A stretch of DNA of 64,000 nucleotides from UBA8437 sp964646205. GTDB lineage: Bacteria; Planctomycetota; Planctomycetia; Planctomycetales; Planctomycetaceae. The position numbers were made by a program, and so were the translations under genes. Under the pieces are notes generated by a model that was not told the DNA's origin, did no database searches, and saw only the letters and a list, made by a program, of their open reading frames with translations. The number at the start of each line of letters is the position of its first letter. The first letter of the stretch is position 1. Shown here piece by piece: positions 35,543-43,305 of this stretch. The DNA is taken from contig CAZYAZ010000002.1 of the NCBI GenBank assembly GCA_964646205.1, forward strand, positions 1 to 64,000, written 5' to 3'.

Positions 35543-35572
35543 TTGACCGGTCATCAGCAGCGAGTCTATTCT
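35543..35572 (+). promoter_or_regulatory. candidate promoter of triad 2 (TTGACC-18-TATTCT)
   Basis: TTGACC (35543-35548) and TATTCT (35567-35572) are separated by 18 bases in the divergent gap, giving a leader of about 27 bases before the ATG at 35606. The same hexamer, spacing and near-identical -10 (TACTCT) occur before the third gene of this cassette at 40314. Confidence 0.48.
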
Positions 35573-35605
35573 GGAGCATGAGATCCAGCCGCCGGAGCCT
35601 GCTCG

Positions 35606-38600
35606 ATGAACAAGTCCATCGCTTTCGCGATGCTGCTCACCATGACCGGAGTGAACTGGTTGCCACCAGCCAGGTCGGCCGAACCGGTCGATGGGTACGC
35701 GGTCGAGGTCTCCCGGGACAAGCCGACGGCCTGGTGGCGATTCGACTCCGCCCGTGCTCCGTTCACCAGCCAGGGCACCGAGGGGTTACCGGCCGCCCCA
35801 ACCCAATCTGTTGAACTCGGCGCCGTTGGTCCCCGGCCCCATTTCTATCCGTTGTTTGCCCCAACCAATCGATCGGTCGGACTCTCGGGAAGCGACCACC
35901 TGGTGGTGGCCGACCCGGGAAACAACAGTCCTCTGGATTTCACCAACGGCGACGCGATCACTCTGGAGGCCTGGGTGCAGCTCAACCGGATCACCGGTGA
36001 CCAGAACATCTATGTGATCGGCAAGGGCCGGACCAACAACAAGGGGCAAAAGCCCGAGAACCAGAACTGGGCACTGAGACTGTCGGGTCGCCAGGGCACC
36101 GCCCGCATCAGTTTCCTGTTTCGCAACGCCGGGAACCAGGCCGGCGTCCGCAGCGACTACCACAGATGGATCGCCTCCACCGGCTTCCTGCCCGGAGAGG
36201 CCTGGCACCATATCGCGGTGACTTATGTTTTCGGCAAGCCGGAAAGCCTGCGGGGTTACCTGGACGGAGAACCGGTTGCCGGAACGTGGGACCTGGGTGG
36301 CAAGACAACCGAACCCCCGGTCGTGGACAACGACGAGGTCTGGATCGGTAGCAGCCTGGGCGGAAACACCGCCACGACACTGCCCGGTCGAATCGACGAG
36401 GTGGCCATCTACCGCAAGAGCGTGGCCCCCGAACGGATGGCAGCACATTTCCAGTCCACCCGGCCCGATCCACGACTGGTCGAGATTCCCGACTCGAAAC
36501 TCCCCGCCACGGAAGTGCTGGTCGAGTTGCTCGAGGGTGTCCCGGCCAAGACATCCTGGGACTTCCCCCGCACGCGACCTGTTGAACGCTGGACACAACA
36601 CTCGGCCGGGTGGGTCGGACTGCCAAGACGTTACTCCACGGATGGCCTGATCATCGATCGCCCCGCACCGTTCCTGTTGCGTGCCCGGACACGTCTTCAC
36701 CTGGCCCCCGGCAAGTACCAGTTCGTGTTACGAGCCCGAAACGCCGCTCGGCTTTCAATCGATGGCCGACTGATTGCCTCGACCGGATTTCTCAGTCGCA
36801 ATGCGAGTGGTCATGAAGCCGTTCCCGCAGAAGTGAAAAGCGATCGAGACGACCTTGCCGATCTGTCTCCCGGTCACAACCAGGCACTGGTCGACATCGT
36901 TTTCAAAGCCGACGCGAACAAAGAGCACCTGGTGTTGCTCGAGTCGTTTGTCGGTGGCGCCGGTGTGCGGACTGAACTGGGCGAGTTGCTGGTGGGCTTC
37001 GCTCCCCAGGGCCAGCCCTTCCGCCTGTTGTCGCCAGACGCCACCAGCTCAACCGGGCTCTCGGAAACCGAATGGGATCGCTACGTGGTGACCTTCGAGA
37101 AACACCTGGCTGTCCACAACGACCAGAGACGCCGGGCCAGTGATCCGCTTGAACAGGAATACTGGCGGCGACGGCACCAACTGGCCCGCGAATTGGTGAA
37201 GCCGTTGCCACTTCCCGGGACCGATGCCTCGCTCGCAGCGGTCGACCGCTGGTTGAAAGCCGCGGGAGCCACCGGGTCCGACGAACCGGTCGCCGACGAT
37301 CACACGTTCTTACGTCGGCTGGTACTCGACACCACCGGGGTTGTGCCAACGCTGGCCGAAATCGACTGGTTTTCCCGGCGGCCGGCCGACAGCCGTCGCC
37401 AGGATGCAATCTCCCGTTTCCTGGCCGACCCCCGCTGGGCAGACCACTGGACCGGGTACTGGCAGGACGTCCTGGCCGAAAACCCGGGCATTCTCAAACC
37501 CAAGCTGAACAACACCGGGCCGTTTCGGTTCTGGATCCACGAGTCATTCCGTGACAACAAGCCGGTCGACCGGTTCGTGACCGAATTGGTCCTGATGAAG
37601 GGCAGTCGCTACGGAGGAGGTCCGGCCGGTTTCGCAATGGCCACCCAGAACGACGTTCCAATGGCGGCCAAGGCCCATGTGTTGGGAACGGCGTTCCTGG
37701 GAATCCAGCTCAAGTGTGCTCGCTGTCACGACGCGCCGTATCACCCGTTCCGGCAGGAACAACTCTTCAACCTCGCGGCGATGCTCAATCGACGTCCACT
37801 GAAATTGCCCAAAACCAGCACGCTGCCCGGTGGTCCGCCGTCGGCCGATTCCGTGGTCAAGGTCACGTTGAAGCCCGGCGACTCGATTGAACCAACCTGG
37901 CCATTCATTGAACTGGCACGCGGAGACCTGCCTCGCGGAATACAGAAAGACCGTGGCGACGCCCGGGAGCGATTGGCCACGCTGGTGACCTCCCCGGCCA
38001 ATCACCGCTTTCCGCGTGCCGTGGTCAATCGACTCTGGAAACGGTATCTCGGCTGGGGATTCGTCGATTCGGTTGACGACTGGCACGACCAGGAACCGGT
38101 CTACCCGTTGCTGCTGGATTACCTGGGACGAGAGCTGGTCCGCAGCGGATACGATCTGAAACACGTCGCACGGATGATTTTCAGTTCTCGTGCCTACCAG
38201 CGACGCAGCCGGCCGGCCTCATCGCAAGCAGCTGGAGCGCCCCGGCCTGCAGCTCCGGTCCGACGACGATTGGCAGCCGAACAAATAGTCGACTCGTTGT
38301 TCGTTGTCAGCGGCAAAGCGATGCGTACCGAGTACCTGACACTGGACCCACAGGGGCGCCGCGGTTCAAACACGTTCCTGAACCTGGGGGTCCCACGCCG
38401 CTCCTGGGAATTCGTGGCGTTGTCCAACGAGCGCGATCGTCCAGCACTGGCATTGCCGGCCGCACAGAGTGTTGTCGACGTGCTGTTGGCATTTGGTTGG
38501 CGAGCCAGTCGGCCCCATCCAACAACACTCCGGGACGGGACGACGACAATTCTGCAACCGCTGGCCCTGGCCAACAGTTCGGCCTCGCACCGCACCGTCG

Positions 38601-38983
38601 TGCTCTCCGATGACCACGTCCTGACCGACCTGTTGCTCACCGACTTGTCGTTGCCCGAATTGGCCAACCGGCTCTACCTGCACATCCTCTCGCGACCCGC
38701 GACACCGGAAGAATCCGACGAGATCGTTGGATTGCTGACCGCGGGGTACTCTCGCCGCCACGTGACAGGTGCCAAACGCCATCCGCCAACCAGCCGTCGA
38801 TTGACCCGTGTCTCGTGGTCGAACCATCTTCATCCCGAGGCGACCCGTCTCAAGCTCGCACTCGAGCACCGTGTCCGTGCCGGGGATCCACCGACTGAGC
38901 GTTTGAGTGCCGGTTGGCGCGAACGGGCCGAGGACGTGATCTGGGCCCTCGTGAATTCTCCCGAGTTTGTGTTTACCCCATGA
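35606..38983 (+). CDS. DUF1549/DUF1553 protein C with LamG and PA14-like domains, no PSCyt1 (triad 2, gene 1)
   Basis: This is a 1125-residue exported protein. A Sec signal spans residues 1-25. A LamG-like beta-sandwich covers ~93-285 (ITLEAWVQL, DEVAIYRKS) and a PA14-like segment ~300-470 (KYQFVLRARNAARLSIDGR). DUF1549 covers ~540-735 and retains C704-A-R-C707-H708, here followed by DAPYHPF rather than DHKxDP. DUF1553 covers ~780-1115 (VVNRLWKRYLGWGFVD). The N-terminal planctomycete cytochrome domain found in the other four copies is absent. Its stop overlaps the DUF1501 start by 4 bp (ATGA). Carbohydrate binding by the two accessory domains is inferred. Confidence 0.92.
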   Translation: MNKSIAFAMLLTMTGVNWLPPARSAEPVDGYAVEVSRDKPTAWWRFDSARAPFTSQGTEGLPAAPTQSVELGAVGPRPHFYPLFAPTNRSVGLSGSDHLVVADPGNNSPLDFTNGDAITLEAWVQLNRITGDQNIYVIGKGRTNNKGQKPENQNWALRLSGRQGTARISFLFRNAGNQAGVRSDYHRWIASTGFLPGEAWHHIAVTYVFGKPESLRGYLDGEPVAGTWDLGGKTTEPPVVDNDEVWIGSSLGGNTATTLPGRIDEVAIYRKSVAPERMAAHFQSTRPDPRLVEIPDSKLPATEVLVELLEGVPAKTSWDFPRTRPVERWTQHSAGWVGLPRRYSTDGLIIDRPAPFLLRARTRLHLAPGKYQFVLRARNAARLSIDGRLIASTGFLSRNASGHEAVPAEVKSDRDDLADLSPGHNQALVDIVFKADANKEHLVLLESFVGGAGVRTELGELLVGFAPQGQPFRLLSPDATSSTGLSETEWDRYVVTFEKHLAVHNDQRRRASDPLEQEYWRRRHQLARELVKPLPLPGTDASLAAVDRWLKAAGATGSDEPVADDHTFLRRLVLDTTGVVPTLAEIDWFSRRPADSRRQDAISRFLADPRWADHWTGYWQDVLAENPGILKPKLNNTGPFRFWIHESFRDNKPVDRFVTELVLMKGSRYGGGPAGFAMATQNDVPMAAKAHVLGTAFLGIQLKCARCHDAPYHPFRQEQLFNLAAMLNRRPLKLPKTSTLPGGPPSADSVVKVTLKPGDSIEPTWPFIELARGDLPRGIQKDRGDARERLATLVTSPANHRFPRAVVNRLWKRYLGWGFVDSVDDWHDQEPVYPLLLDYLGRELVRSGYDLKHVARMIFSSRAYQRRSRPASSQAAGAPRPAAPVRRRLAAEQIVDSLFVVSGKAMRTEYLTLDPQGRRGSNTFLNLGVPRRSWEFVALSNERDRPALALPAAQSVVDVLLAFGWRASRPHPTTLRDGTTTILQPLALANSSASHRTVVLSDDHVLTDLLLTDLSLPELANRLYLHILSRPATPEESDEIVGLLTAGYSRRHVTGAKRHPPTSRRLTRVSWSNHLHPEATRLKLALEHRVRAGDPPTERLSAGWRERAEDVIWALVNSPEFVFTP

Positions 38984-40284
38984 CGAACATCAGAAGTACC
39001 AAGTCCGGGTCGCGACGACAGTTCCTGCAGTTGGCGGGAACCGCGGCGGCCATGGCTCCAGCAATCAGCGCGGCCGACAAGCCCATCGCATCGCCGTTGG
39101 TGGGCCAGGCAGACAACTGCATCCTGTTGTGGTTGGGAGGCGGCGCCTGTCATATCGACACCTGGGATCCCAAGCGGAAAGGTGATGGCAAGAAAATTGC
39201 CGGCTCCTATTACGACGCGATCCCCACGGCGATCCCCGGCGTAGAGGTTTGCGAACACCTGAAACGATCCGCTCGGCTACTGGACCGATGCGTCCTGCTG
39301 CGAAGCGTTCACCACGAGGTGATCGACGAACACGCTGCGGCAACCAATCGCATGCACACCGGCCGACCCCCCTCGGGTACGACAATCTATCCCTCCATCG
39401 GTTCGGTGGTCGCCCACCAGCGAGGAACAGCCGGGGATGGCGTGCCACCTTACGTGGTGATGGGATATCCCAGCCCCAGTCGTGGCCCGGGATTCCTGGG
39501 AGCGGCATCCGGCTATCTCTACTTGACCGACACCAAGTCCGGACCAGCCGGGTTGCAACGTCCTGGAACCATCGGCCCCGGACGACAGGCCCGTCGAGAA
39601 AAACTCCTGGGCCGGATTCGAAATCGTTTTCTCGGCAAAAATCCCGACGACGTCCGCGTCCGCGACTATTCGGCGGCGGCGGCCCAGGGCTTGAAACTGG
39701 CCGGGCCTCAATTCATGAGTGTCTTTGACCTGAAATCTGAAGACGACACGTTACGCGAAGCCTACGGGTCGGAATTTGGCCAACGGTGCCTGCTGGCCCG
39801 CCGGCTCGTGGAATCGGGGGTGCGGTTTGTCGAGGTCGCATTCAACCTGAACTTCATCAACGGCACCGGCTGGGACACTCACAACCAGGGCCAGCAACAA
39901 CAGCACCGGCTGATTGACCAACTCGACCAGGCCTTCGCCACGTTGATCACCGACCTCGAGAAACGAAAACGGTTGGAGCGAACTCTGATCGTGATCGCAT
40001 CGGAATTTGGTCGGCCACCTGAATTCGACAGCGGTGGGGGCCGCGGACATTACAGCAAGGCGTTCAGCGTGATGCTGGCCGGCGGCGGCCTGAAGACGGG
40101 CCAGGCAATCGGAACCACTGGCGAACTGGGCAAGAAGATCCTGGACCATCCGATCTCGATTCCCGACCTGCACGCCACGATCTACCAGGCACTGAAGATC
40201 AACCCGGCCAAAGAAATCTACGACGGTGTCCGCCCGGTCCCCATCACCGACAACGGACGTCCCCTCGCACAGGCATTCTCATGA
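38980..40284 (+). CDS. DUF1501 protein E, Tat-exported (triad 2, gene 2)
   Basis: This is a 434-residue DUF1501 protein, the shortest in the window. The ATG at 38980 overlaps the previous stop, so translation is likely coupled. The twin-arginine signal covers residues 10-32 (GSRRQFLQLAGTAAA...). Motifs are GGGACHIDTWDPKRK (53-67), VPG/IPG-type segment AIPGVEVCEHL, WDTHNQGQQQ, ASEFGRPPE, RGHYSKAFS and DLHATIYQALK. Unlike the other paired copies it lacks the RRHGESG/WKFxxHGESG block and resembles the unpaired class (10576, 31295, 62184). It is followed after 99 bp by the haem-binding propeller gene. Confidence 0.92.
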   Translation: MTNIRSTKSGSRRQFLQLAGTAAAMAPAISAADKPIASPLVGQADNCILLWLGGGACHIDTWDPKRKGDGKKIAGSYYDAIPTAIPGVEVCEHLKRSARLLDRCVLLRSVHHEVIDEHAAATNRMHTGRPPSGTTIYPSIGSVVAHQRGTAGDGVPPYVVMGYPSPSRGPGFLGAASGYLYLTDTKSGPAGLQRPGTIGPGRQARREKLLGRIRNRFLGKNPDDVRVRDYSAAAAQGLKLAGPQFMSVFDLKSEDDTLREAYGSEFGQRCLLARRLVESGVRFVEVAFNLNFINGTGWDTHNQGQQQQHRLIDQLDQAFATLITDLEKRKRLERTLIVIASEFGRPPEFDSGGGRGHYSKAFSVMLAGGGLKTGQAIGTTGELGKKILDHPISIPDLHATIYQALKINPAKEIYDGVRPVPITDNGRPLAQAFS

Positions 40285-40313
40285 ACCCGAGAGTCCCGTA
40301 CCCATCCCGCTGA

Positions 40314-40343
40314 TTGACCATCCCGACTTGCGGCCCTTACTCT
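40314..40343 (+). promoter_or_regulatory. candidate promoter of the triad 2 cytochrome gene (TTGACC-18-TACTCT)
   Basis: TTGACC (40314-40319) and TACTCT (40338-40343), 18 bases apart, lie in the 99-bp gap before the ATG at 40384. It matches the element at 35543 in both hexamers but one base and in spacing. Confidence 0.42.
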
Positions 40344-40383
40344 AGGGTCTCGACACGACCATGAATTCACTGCTGGAGCCACC

Positions 40384-43287
40384 ATGCGCCCCCATCGACC
40401 TGCCCTGACTGCCTGTTTGCTGTTTGTTGCCGCAACAGTTTCCACCGGCCTGGCCGACGAAACCAAGCCATTGGCGGCCTGGAGCTTCAAGCAGGATTCT
40501 TCTGGCTGGACCGCCATCAAGGATTGCAGCCTCAAGGTGACCGACGGTGTGCTGCGAGTTCAGTGCACGGGAAATGATCCGCACATGGTCGTCCCGGTGA
40601 CGGTCGCGGCCGGTTGGCACCGGTTGACGTTGCGGGCCCGTTTCCGCGGTCGCATCAACGGGCAGGTGTTCTGGGAAACCAAAACCCGGAAAGGCTTCAG
40701 CGAGGCCCGGTCCGAGACATTCCAATTCCGCTCCAATGGCGAAAACTGGACCGACCACCACGTGTTCTTTCACAGCGACAGCGATCTGGTGCAATTGCGG
40801 CTCGACCCGCGCAGCCGGAAAGGCCGCGTCGAACTGGCGGCGATTTCCCTGGAGCGAAAACAGCCTCCCGCACCCCTGGCGACCCCGGTGAAACGAATCA
40901 CCGCGCCCCCGGGATTCCAGGTGGAATTGCTCTACTCGGTCCCGATCAAACAACAAGGTTCCTGGGTCACCCTGGCCACCGACCCCAAGGGTCGCCTGAT
41001 CACCTCCGACCAGTATGGAAAGCTGTACCGTGTCACCCCACCACCGATCGGCCAGGCCGACAAGGGTATCAAGCTCGAGCCCATCCCCGCCGACATCGGC
41101 ATGGCCCATGGCATCGTCTACGCCTTCGACAGCCTCTACGTCATGACCAACGGTCCCAAAGCCGGGCTGTACCGTGTCACCGACAGTGACGGCGACGACC
41201 AGTTCGACACGGTCAAGAAGCTCCGCGACGTGCCGGGCGGCGGCGAACACGGTCCCCATGCCGTTATCCTCGCCCCAGACGGCAAGTCGCTTTACGTCTG
41301 CGCTGGCAATCACACCAACCTGCCGAAAATGGAAAAATCGGTGGTGCCCCGGAACTGGCAGGAGGACATCCTGCACGAGCGGATGTGGGACGCCGGTGGC
41401 CATGCGGTGGGCAAGATGGCTCCAGGAGGCTGGATTGCCCGGATCAATCCGGAAGGCACCGTCTGGGAATTGATCAGCGTCGGGTACCGAAACGAGTTCG
41501 ACATCGCTTTCAATGCCGACGGAGAACTGTTCACTTTCGATGCCGACATGGAATGGGACATCGGATCGCCCTGGTACCGTCCCACCCGCGTCTGCCATGT
41601 GACAGCCGCCAGTGAATTTGGCTGGCGCAGCGGCACCGGAAAATGGCCCACCTGGTACCCCGACAGCCTGCCCCCCGTCGTCGACATCGGACCGGGCTGT
41701 CCCACCGGCATCACCTTTGGCACCGGCGGCAAGTTCCCCGCCAAGTACCAGAAGGCCCTGTTCTTGTCCGACTGGAGTTACGGCATCCTTTACGCGGTGC
41801 ACCTGACGCCAAACGGATCGACCTACTCGGGAACCGCCGAACGATTCCTCTCCGCGGCACCCCTGCAGCTGACCGACGTGTTGATCAACCCCTCCGATGG
41901 AGCGATGTACTTCACCATCGGGGGACGCCGCACCCAGTCGGGCCTGTACCGCGTGACCTACTCGGGAAAGGAATCAACCGTGGCAGTCGACGGGAAAAAC
42001 GCCGACGGCCAAAAAGAGCGGACACTACGACGACAGCTCGAGGCGTTGCAACGACCCGGCCCCGTCGGTGTCAGCGAATCTCTCTGGCCACACCTGGCCA
42101 GTCCAGACCGCCACATCCGTTTTGCCGCACGGGTTGCGATTGAACACCAGCCCGTCGAGCGGTGGGCCCGCCGGGCTCTCTCGGAAACCCGTCCACGAGC
42201 ACGCATCGAAGCGGCCATTGCCCTGGCTCGTCACGGCGACAAGTCCCTGCAGGCCGCACTGATTACCTCGTTGTCCCGCACAAAACTCTCCTCGCTCGAC
42301 CGGGCAGGTCAACTCGGATTGCTCCGCGCCTACGGCCTGGCCGCACTGCGGATGGGTCGGCCAACTGGTGCAACTCGGAAGACGATTCTCGATCACGTCG
42401 ATGACCTCTTCCCGGCAGAATCAGCATCGCTGAACCGCGAACTCGCCCAGCTATTGATCTACCTCGACGCACCCGCGGTTGTGCCACGAACCCTGGCGCT
42501 GCTCACCGCAGCTCGAACCCAACAGGACCGATTGCAGTACGCGCTGTTGCTGAGGAAACAAACCAATGGCTGGACGCGTGATGGTCGTAAGGCGTATTTC
42601 GAATCGTTCAATGCCGCGGCAGCGGCTCGTGGGGGACACTCCTTCGCCGGGTTCCTGGCCAATATCCGAAATGAGGCCATTGCGGCGCTTCCAGCGTCCG
42701 AAAAGCAAGCTCTTGCCAAGACACTCGCCGCGGTCGTCAAACCCAACTCCGTCGCCCCTGACGCCACCAAGCGGAAGTTCGTCCGCAAGTGGACCACCGA
42801 TTCACTGCTGCCTGCACTGGCCCAACCGCTCACCGGTCGGAACTTTGAAAAAGGCCAGCAATTGTTCGCTGCAGCCAGTTGTTTCAAATGCCACCGGTTT
42901 CGCGGCCAGGGAGGAATTGTCGGGCCGGATCTGACGGCCGCCAGTCGGCGATTCAACAACAAGGATCTGCTCGATTCGATGACGATCCCCTCCAGGACAA
43001 TCTCCGACCAGTACCAGGCCTCGATGTTCGTTCTCTCCAATGGCAAGACGGTCATCGGCCGGGTCGCCAATCTCAGTGGCCAGAACATCATGGTGATGAC
43101 CAACATGCTCGAACCGGGCAAGTTCACGGCGGTTCAACGCAACACCATCGAGGAAGTGATTCCATCCAAGACATCACTGATGCCCGAGGGGCTGCTCAAC
43201 ACGCTGACCCGTGACGAGATTCTCGACCTCATCGCCTACATCCGCTCGGGTGGGGATCCCGGACACCGGGCTTTCAGCAAGAAATGA
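40384..43287 (+). CDS. propeller/HEAT/cytochrome c protein B (TIGR02604/TIGR02603 type; triad 2, gene 3)
   Basis: This is a 967-residue exported protein with a Sec signal at residues 1-24. An N-terminal beta-sandwich (~28-160) resembles carbohydrate- or galactose-binding modules. A propeller (~175-530) contains GGGEHGPHAVILAPDGKS, DADMEWDIGSPWYRPTR and GWRSGTGKWPTWYPD, nearly the same blocks as in the 17344 copy. HEAT-like helices follow (~540-760). The C-terminal cytochrome c domain has C833-F-K-C836-H837. Haem attachment and electron transfer are predicted from the motif only. It is preceded by its own promoter-like element and converges with sulfatase B across 18 bp. Confidence 0.93.
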   Translation: MRPHRPALTACLLFVAATVSTGLADETKPLAAWSFKQDSSGWTAIKDCSLKVTDGVLRVQCTGNDPHMVVPVTVAAGWHRLTLRARFRGRINGQVFWETKTRKGFSEARSETFQFRSNGENWTDHHVFFHSDSDLVQLRLDPRSRKGRVELAAISLERKQPPAPLATPVKRITAPPGFQVELLYSVPIKQQGSWVTLATDPKGRLITSDQYGKLYRVTPPPIGQADKGIKLEPIPADIGMAHGIVYAFDSLYVMTNGPKAGLYRVTDSDGDDQFDTVKKLRDVPGGGEHGPHAVILAPDGKSLYVCAGNHTNLPKMEKSVVPRNWQEDILHERMWDAGGHAVGKMAPGGWIARINPEGTVWELISVGYRNEFDIAFNADGELFTFDADMEWDIGSPWYRPTRVCHVTAASEFGWRSGTGKWPTWYPDSLPPVVDIGPGCPTGITFGTGGKFPAKYQKALFLSDWSYGILYAVHLTPNGSTYSGTAERFLSAAPLQLTDVLINPSDGAMYFTIGGRRTQSGLYRVTYSGKESTVAVDGKNADGQKERTLRRQLEALQRPGPVGVSESLWPHLASPDRHIRFAARVAIEHQPVERWARRALSETRPRARIEAAIALARHGDKSLQAALITSLSRTKLSSLDRAGQLGLLRAYGLAALRMGRPTGATRKTILDHVDDLFPAESASLNRELAQLLIYLDAPAVVPRTLALLTAARTQQDRLQYALLLRKQTNGWTRDGRKAYFESFNAAAAARGGHSFAGFLANIRNEAIAALPASEKQALAKTLAAVVKPNSVAPDATKRKFVRKWTTDSLLPALAQPLTGRNFEKGQQLFAAASCFKCHRFRGQGGIVGPDLTAASRRFNNKDLLDSMTIPSRTISDQYQASMFVLSNGKTVIGRVANLSGQNIMVMTNMLEPGKFTAVQRNTIEEVIPSKTSLMPEGLLNTLTRDEILDLIAYIRSGGDPGHRAFSKK

Positions 43288-43305
43288 TGCCGGCGGTCAT
43301 CGCCA

